Shown: positions 52,806 through 62,688 of the stretch, in pieces
Numbering within the stretch: the first letter of the stretch is position 1
Layout of the letters: each line of letters opens with the position of its first letter
From: Rhodoferax sp.
GTDB lineage: Bacteria; Pseudomonadota; Gammaproteobacteria; Burkholderiales; Burkholderiaceae_C
Reading direction: 5' to 3'
NCBI RefSeq assembly: GCF_018063565.1
Contig: NZ_JAGPBB010000003.1
Coordinates: 1-64,000 of the forward strand
DNA length: 64,000 nt
Notes under the pieces: model-generated
The model's database searches: none
What the model saw: the letters and a program-made list of their open reading frames with translations, nothing else
What the model was told of the DNA's origin: nothing
Made by a program: the position numbers and the translations under genes

Positions 52806-53765
52806 ATGTTGTCAAGAACCGCCGATCACCTTTTCTGGATGAACCGTTACACCGAGCGTGCCGAAAATACGGCCCGACTGCTCGATGTCAACTACCAGAC
52901 CTCGCTTTTGCCACAGTCGGAGGCGGTGGCGCTTGCTGGCTGGCAGGGTCTGCTTTCCATCAGCGAACTGTTGCTCAGTTACCGGGACAAACACGGTGAC
53001 ATCCGTGCCAAGGAGGTGATGGACTTCATGGTGAAGGACGAAAGCAATCCATCGTCCATCCTGTCGTGTCTGGGTGCTGCCCGAGAAAATGCCCGAGCCG
53101 TGCGGGGCACGCTGACCACCGAAGTCTGGGAAACGCAGAACCAGACCTGGCTGGAGGTCAAGCGCATGATCAAAAACGGTGAGTTTGAGCAGGATCCCGC
53201 GCAGTTTTTTGAGTGGGTCAAGTTTCGCTCGCATCTGTCGCGCGGGGTAACCGTGGGCACCATGTTGATGGATGAGGCCTTGCATTTCATGCGTTTGGGC
53301 ACCTTTCTGGAGCGGGCAGACAACACCGCACGGCTGGTGGATGTCAAGTTCCACGCTGTTGAGAGTGACTTTTATGGCACGGCCAACGAAAAAGATCAGG
53401 AGTATGACTTTTACCACTGGAGCGCCATCTTGCGCAGCGTCAGTGGGTTTGAGGTGTATCGCAAGGTTTATCGCGACGTGATTCGCCCGGAGCGGGTGGC
53501 TGAACTGCTGATATTGCGTTCAGACATGCCACGCAGCCTGCATGCCAGCCTCAATGAGGTGGTGAGCAACCTGCGCATGGTGGCCAATGACCAGTCGGTT
53601 GAGACCCACCGCCGGGCCGGCAAACTGCGTGCCGAATTGCAATACGGACGCATTGACGAGATTCTGGCGACCGGTTTGCACGCCTATCTGACCCAGTTTC
53701 TGGACCGGATCAATGACCTGGGTGCCTGTATCAGTCGGGACTTTCTGGTGCCCATGCCTGGCTGA
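52806..53765 (+). CDS. alpha-E domain protein (DUF403)
   Basis: This 319-residue all-helical protein starts MLSRTADHLFWMNRYTERAE, which is diagnostic. ARENARAVRGTLTTEVWE, FLERADNTARLVDVKFH and YGRIDEILATGLHAYLTQFLD are also conserved. The start at ATG 52806 fits the family; an in-frame TTG at 52758 overlapping the previous stop is possible. It is the standard partner of the permuted ATP-grasp protein. Its biochemical role is unproven. Confidence 0.92.
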   Translation: MLSRTADHLFWMNRYTERAENTARLLDVNYQTSLLPQSEAVALAGWQGLLSISELLLSYRDKHGDIRAKEVMDFMVKDESNPSSILSCLGAARENARAVRGTLTTEVWETQNQTWLEVKRMIKNGEFEQDPAQFFEWVKFRSHLSRGVTVGTMLMDEALHFMRLGTFLERADNTARLVDVKFHAVESDFYGTANEKDQEYDFYHWSAILRSVSGFEVYRKVYRDVIRPERVAELLILRSDMPRSLHASLNEVVSNLRMVANDQSVETHRRAGKLRAELQYGRIDEILATGLHAYLTQFLDRINDLGACISRDFLVPMPG

Positions 53766-53914
53766 TGCAAGGGCCACTGCACTTGGCTCTACGCCAGGTG
53801 TTTGCTGCTCAAGCTTGCCTTCCGGCCAGATCTCGCGCTGCTTCTGGGGCATACTCGTGCCTGCAAACCCGCAGGTCTTGCGGTGACCAGCGGACAGAAC
53901 TGAAAGAGATTTGG

Positions 53915-54784
53915 ATGAAAACCCAACAGATCAATCGCGAGCTTGACGCCGCTCGCGATTCCGGGCCGGTCAGGGACATTGTGATTCCACCCTGTCCGCA
54001 GCTGCTTGCGCAACTTCAGGTGGAATTGAATCAGGCCGACCCCGACCCTTTGGTGGTCGCCGCGATCGCCGGCAGTGATGTGGCGATGGCCGCGGCACTG
54101 ATTCGGATTGGCAACAGCTCACTTTATGCGCGCCGCGAGCCGGTCAGTTCGGTCGGGCAGGCGGTTTCGATGTTGGGTGTGCGGCCAACCGCTGCGGTGT
54201 TGACCGGATTTTTGCTGCGCAATGCGATTGCGCTCGATCCTACCCTGATTGAGCACTTTTGGGAGTCGTCCAACCGCCGGTCGTTGGCGATGGCGCATAT
54301 TGCGGCCCAGATGTATGGCGTGGACGTTGAGGTGGCCAGGACTTGTGGCCTGTTTCTGCATGTGGGCATACCCGTCATGTTGCAAGGGGTCAAAGGTTAT
54401 CGTGGCACGCTGGCTGAAGCCATGGCGCGGCAGGACCGTACCTTTACCCAGACTGAGAACGCAGCCCATCGAACCGATCACGCGGTGGTTGGTGCGATCG
54501 TCGCCAGAACCTGGCGTTTGCCAGCGGTTGTTGGCCACGCGGTTCGCTTGCATCACGATTTCGCCGTCCTGTCTGACACCACATTCGAACTGCCGGTGCG
54601 TCAACTGGTCGCCGTCGCCGCCATTGCCGACCACCTTGTGTCGCGCCATGAAGGTGTCGCAGATCAGCGCGAATGGCGCCATTTTGGTGCTGATTGCATG
54701 TCGTTTTTGCAAATTGATGCGGCTGAGGTCGAGTCCTGGAGCGACGTGTTGTACTCGGCGTTCGAACGCGTGGTGGTGTCCTGA
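53915..54784 (+). CDS. HDOD domain protein
   Basis: This is a 289-residue protein starting at ATG 53915 behind AAAGAGAT, which excludes the 50 upstream in-frame residues. The HDOD pattern is PPCPQLLAQLQVEL, AAIAGSDVAMAAALIRIGNSSLYA and VSMLGVRPTAAVLTGFLL. The HD position reads LFLHVG, so the metal-binding Asp is absent. It is the third HDOD protein in the window and lies 149 bases after the alpha-E gene on the same strand, with no sign of a shared function. Confidence 0.85.
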   Translation: MKTQQINRELDAARDSGPVRDIVIPPCPQLLAQLQVELNQADPDPLVVAAIAGSDVAMAAALIRIGNSSLYARREPVSSVGQAVSMLGVRPTAAVLTGFLLRNAIALDPTLIEHFWESSNRRSLAMAHIAAQMYGVDVEVARTCGLFLHVGIPVMLQGVKGYRGTLAEAMARQDRTFTQTENAAHRTDHAVVGAIVARTWRLPAVVGHAVRLHHDFAVLSDTTFELPVRQLVAVAAIADHLVSRHEGVADQREWRHFGADCMSFLQIDAAEVESWSDVLYSAFERVVVS

Positions 54785-54795
54785 GGCAGGGAGGC

Positions 54796-56502
54796 CTAGT
54801 CTCGGCGCTCGTAGAGGAGCAGTTTTTCCCTGGCGTCACCCCGATGCCGGACGGTGCCACGCAATTCCCATGGTTCGGATGACGCTGCCAGGTAATTCAG
54901 TACCTCCGAATCACCCAGCAACCAACGGCACTCCGCTTGCTGGACGATCGGTTTGAGCGTCAGTCCACCATGATAGGTATACGCCGCCATCTGGCCGCGG
55001 CTCAAGCCCAGCGTGGACACACAGGCGGGTTTCTGCGGCATCAGAACGGTCGTTTGTGCCACCAGGGGCAGGTAGCTGCGTGCAAAGTCCAGCAGCGGCA
55101 ACCACAAGGTCATGAGCAACAGCCAGCACAGGGCCGCCCCCCCGGCTGGCAAGACCACACTTTTCCAGATCGCGGCACGGTGCCTGCCTGCACGCCAAAA
55201 AACCAGCCAAGCCCATACGGCAGTAGCCGTAAGTGCTATTAGAAATGAAGATAAAACAAAACTGTGGCTGAACCCCGGGGCCAGTCGAGCCACATTGAGC
55301 GCCGGCTTTGCCGGTATGCCAGTCTGCATGGACAACCAAACGACCCAGATGATGATGGCGCAACCACTGAAAAAGATCAGCGTGAACCAGTCAATCAGTG
55401 CCCCGACGCTGCGGCTCAGAGTGGGCAGGGCGAAGGCCGCCAGGGCAGCCAGCGCCGGCAAGGCCAGCAGCAGGGAGCGATCTGCAGCCGTGGTCAGCAA
55501 TGTGGCCACACTGGCCACAACCACAAACCACAGGGGAATCCAAAGGTGTCGGCTGGTGAGCCGGGACCCACGCAATTGATGCCGCCAGCGCCACACCGTC
55601 CAGCACGCCAGTGGCCAGGCAGGCCACGTGAACCAGAGGAACAAGCGCCCCAAACGGGGCCAATCCAGCCACGTTGGCCAAGCCACGCTCCAATGCCACA
55701 GGTGCAGGTAAGTTGCCAGCAGGGCGCAGCCCAGTGTCATGGCAAGCACCCCGCTTGCCCGCAGCTGGCGATGTTGTCGCAAGGCGTCGTTGGGACCCAA
55801 TTCCAGCCAGTAAATGCCCGCGCATCCCAAACCCAGCAACAAGGCCAGCGTGGGTGCGCCGGAGAGGGTCAGACCCATCAGACCCACGGCAGCTCCCAGG
55901 CCGGGAGCAATGGGCCGGTATGGCAGGGCTGCGGCCGCGTAGAACAACAGGGCGGCAAAACAAAGCTGCGCCAGCGCGGGAGTGGTCTCGTGCGCCAGTT
56001 GCGCCAACCCCAAGCTGGCGATCATGGCCAGCACGCCACCATCCGCCAGTGCCCGGGCGTAGTCGGTGGGTTCCGCCTCGCCACCAAAAGCAAACGCAAG
56101 CGGTTGTGCCAAAGGGCTGCGCGCCAGGTAATAGGTGCCGTACCAGGTGGCCATCAAGGCCAGCATCAGCAACAGCATGAACGGTATCCGTGCCGCCAGG
56201 TCAGGCGCTATGCCAGCGGGTGCCAGCATGATGGCCCAGGCGCCCAGCCAATAGGGCAAAAGTGCCGAAACCTCGGGCAACAACCCACCCATCACTGGTT
56301 GCCACCAGTCGGTGGTACCCTGAGCCAGGGCCAGCATGTAGCCAAAACTGCTGATGTCGGCGTTCTTCCAGGGCCCCCGGCCGACAAAACCCGGCAGCAC
56401 ATAAGCCAGGCAAAACAGCCACAAGGCCAGCCTTGGCAAACGCATGACGGCGCCTTGGGCAACGATGGCAGGGGTGGGCTGGTTCACGATGGGGTGGGGC
56501 AA
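54796..56502 (-). CDS. polytopic membrane protein, GT-C glycosyltransferase-like
   Basis: This 568-residue protein has about twelve membrane segments. The first loop after the N-terminal helix reads GRGPWKNADISSFGYMLALA, with an acidic residue at the position of the GT-C/ArnT catalytic Asp. A periplasmic C-terminal domain (about 470-568) ends with REKLLLYERRD. This layout suggests transfer of a sugar from a lipid carrier, as in ArnT or PMT enzymes, but the family assignment is tentative. It is transcribed on its own, with a terminator of the rpmE gene just upstream. Confidence 0.72.
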   Translation of the reverse strand: MPHPIVNQPTPAIVAQGAVMRLPRLALWLFCLAYVLPGFVGRGPWKNADISSFGYMLALAQGTTDWWQPVMGGLLPEVSALLPYWLGAWAIMLAPAGIAPDLAARIPFMLLLMLALMATWYGTYYLARSPLAQPLAFAFGGEAEPTDYARALADGGVLAMIASLGLAQLAHETTPALAQLCFAALLFYAAAALPYRPIAPGLGAAVGLMGLTLSGAPTLALLLGLGCAGIYWLELGPNDALRQHRQLRASGVLAMTLGCALLATYLHLWHWSVAWPTWLDWPRLGRLFLWFTWPAWPLACWTVWRWRHQLRGSRLTSRHLWIPLWFVVVASVATLLTTAADRSLLLALPALAALAAFALPTLSRSVGALIDWFTLIFFSGCAIIIWVVWLSMQTGIPAKPALNVARLAPGFSHSFVLSSFLIALTATAVWAWLVFWRAGRHRAAIWKSVVLPAGGAALCWLLLMTLWLPLLDFARSYLPLVAQTTVLMPQKPACVSTLGLSRGQMAAYTYHGGLTLKPIVQQAECRWLLGDSEVLNYLAASSEPWELRGTVRHRGDAREKLLLYERRD

Positions 56503-56515
56503 CGCGCGTCGGTGA

Positions 56516-56552
56516 CAAAGAAAAAGGCAGCGCGGTATGACCCGGCTGCCTT
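56516..56552 (-). terminator. Rho-independent terminator after rpmE
   Basis: On the minus strand, AAGGCAGC (complement of 56545-56552) pairs with GCTGCCTT (complement of 56524-56531), and the inner bases extend the stem. TTTTTCTTT follows. It lies 26 bases after the rpmE stop. Confidence 0.85.
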
Positions 56553-56577
56553 GTGCGGCGACGACTGGGGCCAGTGT

Positions 56578-56835
56578 TTACTTGGCAGCGGTCTTGCCGA
56601 AACGGTTGCGGAACTTCTCCACGCGCCCGCCCATGTTGTCGACCGATTTTTGGGTACCGGTGTAGAAGGGGTGCGATTCGCTGGAGGTGTCGAGCTTGTA
56701 CAGCGGCAGATCGCGACCGTCTTCCATCTTGATCATCTCCTTGGTGGAGGCGCAGGAACGCGTCACAAACTTGAAGCCATTGGACAAGTCCTGGAAACAG
56801 ATTTCACGGTAGTTGGGATGGATGCCTTTTTTCAT
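56578..56835 (-). CDS. rpmE2: 50S ribosomal protein L31 type B
   Basis: This 85-residue protein starts at ATG 56835 ([16 protein letters not shown]). [27 protein letters not shown] is family-typical. It lacks the zinc-binding Cys set of type A L31, so it belongs to the zinc-independent type B, which in many bacteria replaces the zinc form under zinc limitation. Here it lies directly downstream of rho on the same strand, with its own promoter-like TATAAT and terminator. Confidence 0.95.
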   Translation of the reverse strand: MKKGIHPNYREICFQDLSNGFKFVTRSCASTKEMIKMEDGRDLPLYKLDTSSESHPFYTGTQKSVDNMGGRVEKFRNRFGKTAAK

Positions 56836-56927
56836 TTCGATTACTTTCAGTTGTGCCAGCCGCGTCGGCCCTTGCACCAACCCCGGTGCAATTCAAAGCC
56901 AGTCGTACTTAGCGCGAAAAACGCGAG

Positions 56928-56933
56928 ATTATA
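56928..56933 (-). promoter_or_regulatory. -10 element of the rpmE promoter
   Basis: A perfect TATAAT on the minus strand, between the rho stop and the rpmE start. The hexamer 17 bases upstream (CTGATG, inside rho) is a poor -35. It would give a leader of about 85 bases. Confidence 0.45.
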
Positions 56934-56935
56934 GA

Positions 56936-58198
56936 TTAACCGCCGCGACGCATCAGCTCGAAGAACTCGCTGTTGGTTTTGGTGGCTTTCATTTGTTTCA
57001 ACACCATCTCCATGGATTCGATCTCGTCCATGTTGTAGAGGAACTGGCGCAGGATGCGGGTTTTCTGCAAGATTTCGGGCTGCAACAGCAGCTCTTCACG
57101 GCGGGTGCCGCTGCGGTTGAGCTGGATCGACGGGAACACGCGTTTCTCGTACAAACGTCGGTCCAGGTGAATCTCGGAGTTGCCGGTGCCTTTGAACTCT
57201 TCAAAAATCACTTCATCCATGCGACTGCCGGTGTCCACCAGGGCGGTGGCGATGATGGTGAGTGAGCCACCTTCCTCCACGTTGCGTGCCGCGCCAAGAA
57301 AGCGCTTGGGGCGTTGCAAGGCATTCGCGTCAACACCGCCGGTCAGCACCTTACCGCTGGATGGCACCACATTGTTGTAGGCGCGCGCCAGTCGGGTGAT
57401 GGAGTCCAGCAGGATCACCACGTCTTTTTTCAGCTCCACCAGGCGCTTGGCACGCTCGATCACCATTTCGGCCACATGCACGTGGCGTGCCGCTGGCTCG
57501 TCAAACGTCGAGGCAATGACTTCACCTTTGACGGTGCGCTGCATTTCAGTCACTTCTTCGGGTCGCTCATCCACCAGCAGCACCATCATGTGGCTGTTGG
57601 GATAGTTGGCTGAGATGGCGTGGGCAATATGTTGCATCATCACGGTTTTGCCGCTCTTGGGCGGAGCCACCAGCAATGCGCGCTGTCCCTTGCCAATGGG
57701 TGCAATGATGTCAATGATGCGCCCGGTGATGTTCTCCTCGCTCTTGATCTCCCGCTCCAGACGCATCTGCTCCTTGGGAAACAGCGGCGTCAAATTTTCG
57801 AACATCACCTTGTGCTTGTTCTCCTCAGGACCGCCACCGTTCACCTTTTCGAGCTTGTTGAGGGCAAAGTAACGCTCGCCATCCTTGGGCGTGCGCACTT
57901 CGCCTTCAATCATGTCGCCTGTATGCAGATTGAAACGGCGAACCTGGCTCGGGCTGATGTAGATGTCGTCGGTGGAGGCGGTGTAACTGGTGTCGGGGCT
58001 GCGCAAAAAACCAAAGCCGTCGGGCAGGATTTCGAGCACACCATCGGCAAAGATCTGCTCACCGGCGCGGGCGCGTTTCTTGATGATGGCAAACATCAGC
58101 TCCTGTTTGCGCATCCGACCAGTGTTTTCAATTTCGAGATCTTCGGCTTGCTTGAGCACTTCCGACACGTGCAGTGCCTTGAGTTCGTTTAAATGCAT
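56936..58198 (-). CDS. rho: transcription termination factor Rho
   Basis: This 420-residue hexameric RNA helicase has the N-terminal [19 protein letters not shown], an RNA-binding cold-shock-like domain ([20 protein letters not shown]), Walker A in [18 protein letters not shown] (Walker-associated), [11 protein letters not shown] and the C-terminal [10 protein letters not shown]. The length is standard, without insertion. It lies between trxA and rpmE on the minus strand, the usual betaproteobacterial order. Confidence 0.98.
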   Translation of the reverse strand: MHLNELKALHVSEVLKQAEDLEIENTGRMRKQELMFAIIKKRARAGEQIFADGVLEILPDGFGFLRSPDTSYTASTDDIYISPSQVRRFNLHTGDMIEGEVRTPKDGERYFALNKLEKVNGGGPEENKHKVMFENLTPLFPKEQMRLEREIKSEENITGRIIDIIAPIGKGQRALLVAPPKSGKTVMMQHIAHAISANYPNSHMMVLLVDERPEEVTEMQRTVKGEVIASTFDEPAARHVHVAEMVIERAKRLVELKKDVVILLDSITRLARAYNNVVPSSGKVLTGGVDANALQRPKRFLGAARNVEEGGSLTIIATALVDTGSRMDEVIFEEFKGTGNSEIHLDRRLYEKRVFPSIQLNRSGTRREELLLQPEILQKTRILRQFLYNMDEIESMEMVLKQMKATKTNSEFFELMRRGG

Positions 58199-58334
58199 GA
58201 AATGACGCAGTCTGAATGAGGAAACGGGGGAGTAGGGATGGCCAGACTTGTGGGGTAGAGTCTCTGGGGCCTTTGCCAGGGTCTCAGGCTAACCTGGATC
58301 AGGGTGCCTGAGTGGCGATGATTATGACAGGAAA

Positions 58335-58359
58335 TTGCCCTGATCCGGGATCAGGGCAA
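58335..58359. terminator. hairpin between trxA and rho
   Basis: TTGCCCTGATCC (58335-58346) and GGATCAGGGCAA (58348-58359) are perfect 12-base complements around one base. It lies 28 bases after trxA and 137 bases before rho on the minus strand. It is followed there by only TTTCC, so it may be a partial terminator or part of the rho leader. Confidence 0.6.
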
Positions 58360-58386
58360 ACCACCGGGTCATGTCCGGCAAAAAAA

Positions 58387-58719
58387 TTAGCCGAGTTGTT
58401 GGTCAATGAAGGCGGTGAGTTGCGCCTTGCTCATGGCACCAACCTTGGTTGCGGCAAGCTGGCCACTCTTGAACAACATCAGGGTTGGAATACCCCGAAT
58501 ACCAAACTTGCCGGGAATCTCACGATTTTCATCCACATTCATCTTCGCGATTTGCAGTTTGCCGGTATAGGCGCTGGCCACCTCATCGAGTATCGGTGCG
58601 ATCATTTTGCAGGGGCCGCACCATTCGGCCCAATAATCCACCAGAACGGGTAATTCGGAGAGAAGGACGTCACCCTCAAACGAGGCATCGGACACATGTT
58701 TGATCAGTTCACTGGCCAT
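58387..58719 (-). CDS. trxA: thioredoxin
   Basis: This 110-residue thioredoxin has the redox-active WCGPC (Cys34, Cys37), the cis-Pro in [11 protein letters not shown] and the Asp/Lys framework of the fold. CAGGAAAAA precedes the ATG. It reduces cytosolic disulphides and serves ribonucleotide reductase. It is upstream of rho on the same strand, with a hairpin between them. Confidence 0.97.
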   Translation of the reverse strand: MASELIKHVSDASFEGDVLLSELPVLVDYWAEWCGPCKMIAPILDEVASAYTGKLQIAKMNVDENREIPGKFGIRGIPTLMLFKSGQLAATKVGAMSKAQLTAFIDQQLG

Positions 58720-58885
58720 GATTTTTCCTGTTGGATGTTTTTGAAAATTGTGGAACCCCGAAATTGTGACAGAAACCGCCGTCCGGCACTACCGACGCGG
58801 TGGATGCAGCACCAAGTTACATTCACGCTTCACGCTTCGGTGTGCGCAGCGCAACAGATTGATCAACCAACGGGCAAAAACGCCG

Positions 58886-60142
58886 ATGCATAAAGTGATG
58901 GTGGTGGGTGCCGGTCCAGCCGGTTTGATGGCGGCAGAGACACTGGCGACGGCAGGTTTGGCGGTCGAGGTTTTTGACGCCATGCCCAGCGTCGGACGAA
59001 AGTTCCTGCTGGCCGGCAAAGGTGGACTCAACCTCACACATTCTGAACCGGCGGATGTTTTTGTCACGCGTTATGGCGAGCGTCAGGCCGAGGTGGGTGC
59101 CTGGCTCGCTGATTTTGATGCCCAGCGGGTACAGGACTGGGCGGCCGGTCTGGGTATCGGGTGTTTTGTCGGCAGTTCGGGGCGGGTGTTTCCGCAGGAC
59201 ATGAAGGCTGCACCTTTGTTGCGCGCCTGGCTGCAGCGGCTGCGTCACCCGGCAACTGGTCAGGCCGTGCGGTTTCACATGCGACACCGCTGGAACGGCG
59301 GGATGCAGGTGTGCCAGGACGGGCAGATACTGCTTGACTTCGAAACACCCCATGGAATGCAGCAGGGAAAAGCACATGCCGTCGTTCTGGCGCTTGGTGG
59401 TGGCAGTTGGGCACGGCTCGGTTCGGATGGGGCATGGGTGTCGTGGCTGGCGTCCAAGGGGGTTGCCGTTGGGCCATTGTTGCCAGCCAATTGCGGTTTT
59501 GACCGACTGGGTGGTTGGAGTGCGTTTTTCGCCAGTCGTTTCGCCGGCTTGCCGTTTAAGTCCGTGGCGATCCGGGTGCCCGCACCGGAAGGCGTGTGTT
59601 TCGAGCGCAAGGGCGAGTTTGTTGCCACGGCCACGGGTGTTGAGGGCAGTCTGATCTACGCTGCCTCCAGATGGTTGCGCGACGATATTCTGGCGCATGG
59701 TCAGGCCATGTTCACACTGGATCTGTTGCCGGACATGGCGGCGTCGCGGGTATTGGCGGAGGTTTCTCACCCGCGTGGCAGTCGTTCGCTGAGCAGTCAC
59801 CTGAAGAGCCGACTGCATCTTGATGGCATCAAGACAGCCATTCTGTATGAACTGCTGAGCAAGTCGCAGCTTCAGGATCCGGTACAACTGGCAGCAGCCA
59901 TCAAAGCGTTGCCGATTGCATTGCACGCCACCCGTCCGCTGGATGAAGCCATCAGTTCGGCCGGCGGTGTGAGGTTTCAGAGCCTTGATACCACCCTGAT
60001 GTTGTCGGCGATCCCGGCGGTATGGTGCGCCGGCGAGATGCTCGACTGGGAGGCTCCGACAGGCGGATATTTGTTGACAGCGTGTCTGGCCAGCGGTGTG
60101 CGGGCCGGGCGTGGTGTTATACAGTTCTTGCAAGGAATATAG
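58886..60142 (+). CDS. TIGR03862 family flavoprotein (HI0933-like)
   Basis: This is a 418-residue protein starting at ATG 58886, directly at the FAD-binding Rossmann motif VMVVGAGPAGLMAAETLA. GRKFLLAGKGGLNLTHSE and the end block FQSLDTTLMLSAIPAVWCAGEM, then DWEAPTGGYLLTACLASG, are typical of the HI0933/TIGR03862 family. The natural substrate is not established; relatives are putative NAD(P)/FAD-dependent oxidoreductases. It is divergent from trxA. Confidence 0.9.
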   Translation: MHKVMVVGAGPAGLMAAETLATAGLAVEVFDAMPSVGRKFLLAGKGGLNLTHSEPADVFVTRYGERQAEVGAWLADFDAQRVQDWAAGLGIGCFVGSSGRVFPQDMKAAPLLRAWLQRLRHPATGQAVRFHMRHRWNGGMQVCQDGQILLDFETPHGMQQGKAHAVVLALGGGSWARLGSDGAWVSWLASKGVAVGPLLPANCGFDRLGGWSAFFASRFAGLPFKSVAIRVPAPEGVCFERKGEFVATATGVEGSLIYAASRWLRDDILAHGQAMFTLDLLPDMAASRVLAEVSHPRGSRSLSSHLKSRLHLDGIKTAILYELLSKSQLQDPVQLAAAIKALPIALHATRPLDEAISSAGGVRFQSLDTTLMLSAIPAVWCAGEMLDWEAPTGGYLLTACLASGVRAGRGVIQFLQGI

Positions 60143-60206
60143 CCGAATAGCCCATATATATTATGGTTTTATTGCTATAAATTAGATATTAATGGAGTCT
60201 GAAAGT

Positions 60207-61559
60207 ATGTCGATGCCAAAGTTCAAGCCTCCGATCCGTGGATCGCGCCAGTTGGGCCAGCGGAACGCGGCGCAGGCGTTGGAACTTGCCAGATCATCAC
60301 TGGCGCAGGGTGACTTGGCTGCAGCCGAAAAAGTGCTATCGGCCTTGCTAAAGGCACTACCCAAACAACCCAGCGCGCTGCATTTGATGGGAGCCTTGCA
60401 CAACATGCGGGGTGACTCTGCAAACGCACTGACGCTGATGCAGCAGGCCGTTCAATTGCAGCCCCAGGATGCCAACATCTGGAACGATATTGGTCTGGTT
60501 TATGGCAGGTTGGAGCGGGTCGACGACGCCATCCTCGCCTATCAGCGATGTATTGCCCTGGCCGGCAAAACCATACTGGCGGCAAAGGCGCTGGACAATC
60601 TGGGGCGATTGCAACTCCAACACGATGCGTCTGCGGCTGAACAATCATCTCGTCAGGCCACGGAGTTTGCGCCGGGTTTTGGGCTCGCCTGGTACGGACT
60701 GGCGCAGGCGCTGATCGTTCAGGACAAGCTGGAAAATGGTTTACAAGCGGCACTTCATGCGGTGCGCTTGATGCCCAAAAGTATGGCCAGGGAGGTGTTG
60801 GCTGACGTCTTGTCGAAGCGTGGTCATCAACAGGCCGCCATAGACTTTTACCAGCAAATGCTGCAAGACGATCCTGATAACCCGCGGGTGTTGCATCACC
60901 TCAAGGCGTTGACGGACCCGCAGTCCCCTGAGCGTGCCAGCAACGCTTACATCGCCTCTACGTTTGATGGTTTTGCGGCCAGTTTTGACACTAAGTTGGC
61001 GCGTTTGCACTATCACGCGCCGCAACTTGTGATCACGGCCTTGGCGTCCCGCTATGCAGATGCGCGAAACGCGCTGGATGTGGCCGATGTCGGTTGTGGT
61101 ACGGGTTTGTGCGGACCTTTGCTGTCACCTTGGGCGAAGAGTCTGGTTGGTGTTGATCTGTCTTCCGGAATGCTCGACAAGGCGCGCCAACGGGCCGTCT
61201 ACACCGAACTGCATCATATGGAACTGTGTCAGTTTCTCGGTGGGCAGCCGCAGGCTTTTGACGTCGTGGTATCAGCCGACACGCTGGTTTACTTTGGCGA
61301 TCTCACCGAGGTTCTGGCCGCTTGCCAGCATTCACTGCGGTGCGGTGGTCATGCATTTTTTACTGTGGAGGCATTGATGGATGACGCCCTGGCGCATCGG
61401 CTGGCACCACATGGCCGCTACGCACATAGCGGGAGCCATGTGCGTGACGCTGCGCAGGCGGCTGGGCTGGTGTTGTGTGCGATCGACCCGCACACCCTGC
61501 GTACCGAGCGTGGCGAGCCAGTCGCCGGGTGGGTAGTCAGTCTGCAAAAGCCAGCGTAG
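60207..61559 (+). CDS. TPR-repeat SAM-dependent methyltransferase
   Basis: This is a 450-residue protein. ATG 60207 is preferred because GGAG lies nine bases upstream; ATG 60192 has none. Residues about 20-245 are TPR-like helical hairpins (ALELARSSLAQGDLAAAEKVL, NIWNDIGLVYGRLERVDDAI). Residues about 260-445 are a class I methyltransferase with motif I VADVGCGTGLCGPLL, GVDLSSGMLDKAR and DVVVSADTLVYFGDL. The target is unknown; TPR repeats suggest a protein substrate or a docking partner. The leader (60140-60185) is AT-rich and repeat-like. Confidence 0.88.
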   Translation: MSMPKFKPPIRGSRQLGQRNAAQALELARSSLAQGDLAAAEKVLSALLKALPKQPSALHLMGALHNMRGDSANALTLMQQAVQLQPQDANIWNDIGLVYGRLERVDDAILAYQRCIALAGKTILAAKALDNLGRLQLQHDASAAEQSSRQATEFAPGFGLAWYGLAQALIVQDKLENGLQAALHAVRLMPKSMAREVLADVLSKRGHQQAAIDFYQQMLQDDPDNPRVLHHLKALTDPQSPERASNAYIASTFDGFAASFDTKLARLHYHAPQLVITALASRYADARNALDVADVGCGTGLCGPLLSPWAKSLVGVDLSSGMLDKARQRAVYTELHHMELCQFLGGQPQAFDVVVSADTLVYFGDLTEVLAACQHSLRCGGHAFFTVEALMDDALAHRLAPHGRYAHSGSHVRDAAQAAGLVLCAIDPHTLRTERGEPVAGWVVSLQKPA

Positions 61560-61561
61560 CG

Positions 61562-62665
61562 CTATTTGCGGCTTTGCAGATAGGCCTGCATCACCGCCTG
61601 ACCCAATTCGATCACGGCCATGGCGTAGTAACTGCTCCAGTTGTAGCGGGTGATGACGTAGAAATTCCCGGTGCCGGCGACGTAACTGGCTGGCTCGGTA
61701 CCATTCTGCAACTCGATCAGCGCCAGTTTGCCAGGGTACAACTGCGCGTCGGCTTCCAGCAATGCCCCCTTGGCCTGAAATTCAGCCAGGCTAAAAGTTG
61801 GCAGGATGTCAGGCGCCATCAGAGCGGTCATGTTCAAGGCGTCAGCATCCAGCTGTACCGGAAAATGTGTCGGTAGGTCCTTGACCCAGCCATGCGATCT
61901 GAGATAGTTGGCGACCGAGCCAATGGCATCGACAGGACTGGCCTGCAGGTCAATGCGACCATCAGCGTCAAAATCGAGCGCATACGCGGCGATGCTGCCG
62001 GGCATGAATTGTGGCAGCCCTATAGCACCGGCGTAACTTCCCAGCACACTGGTCGGTTCGGTCTGCGACGCATGCATGAGGCGCAGAAACTGACCCAACT
62101 CGCCTCGAAAATAGGCGCTTCGCTGCTCGGCACGCGGGTGACTGGCCGGAAAGTCCAGCGCCAGCGTTGCCAGTGCGTCGAGCACACGGTAGCTGCCCAT
62201 ATGCTGACCAAAAATGGTTTCAACGCCGATGATGCCGACGATGATCGCCTTCGGAACACCGGTCTCGTCCTCGGCGCGCTGCAGGTCTGCGTCATGGTTT
62301 TGCCAGAAAGCCACTCCCGCCCGAATGCGGATGGGCTCGACAAAGCGGCTGCGATACACCCGCCAGTTCTTGCGCACGCCCGCGGCCGGTGGTGTCACTG
62401 CTTTGGCCACACTTGGCAGGTAGTGCGCCTGCGCCAGTGCCTGACGCACCCAGTCAACGTCGATCCCCTGCTCTTGGGCGATCTGTTGCGCCAGTGTGAT
62501 AGCGTCGCGGCGCTGTGCGTAGCTGGGGCCGGGTATCTCGTCGGTTTTTGAGGCCGTCCGGGTGGACTTGTTTTTGATGACTTTTGCAGCACTAGCGCTT
62601 GTGCAATATGAGATTGTTGCAATCATTAATATTGCGCTAAAGACTCTGGAAAAGATCGGTGGCAT
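61562..62665 (-). CDS. mltB: lytic murein transglycosylase B
   Basis: This 367-residue protein has a signal peptide (about 1-27, likely cleaved in SASA-A), so it is periplasmic rather than a classical lipoprotein. The catalytic Glu149 lies in IIGVETIFGQHMG. SYAGAIGLPQFMPGS and DADGRIDL are family-typical. It cleaves peptidoglycan to 1,6-anhydromuropeptides during wall remodelling. The signal-peptide region (62590-62640) is AT-rich and contains the repeat word found in polA. It lies 23 bases after the transglutaminase gene on the same strand. Confidence 0.92.
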   Translation of the reverse strand: MPPIFSRVFSAILMIATISYCTSASAAKVIKNKSTRTASKTDEIPGPSYAQRRDAITLAQQIAQEQGIDVDWVRQALAQAHYLPSVAKAVTPPAAGVRKNWRVYRSRFVEPIRIRAGVAFWQNHDADLQRAEDETGVPKAIIVGIIGVETIFGQHMGSYRVLDALATLALDFPASHPRAEQRSAYFRGELGQFLRLMHASQTEPTSVLGSYAGAIGLPQFMPGSIAAYALDFDADGRIDLQASPVDAIGSVANYLRSHGWVKDLPTHFPVQLDADALNMTALMAPDILPTFSLAEFQAKGALLEADAQLYPGKLALIELQNGTEPASYVAGTGNFYVITRYNWSSYYAMAVIELGQAVMQAYLQSRK

Positions 62666-62688
62666 TGGAAATGGGCGGTGATGCGCTG

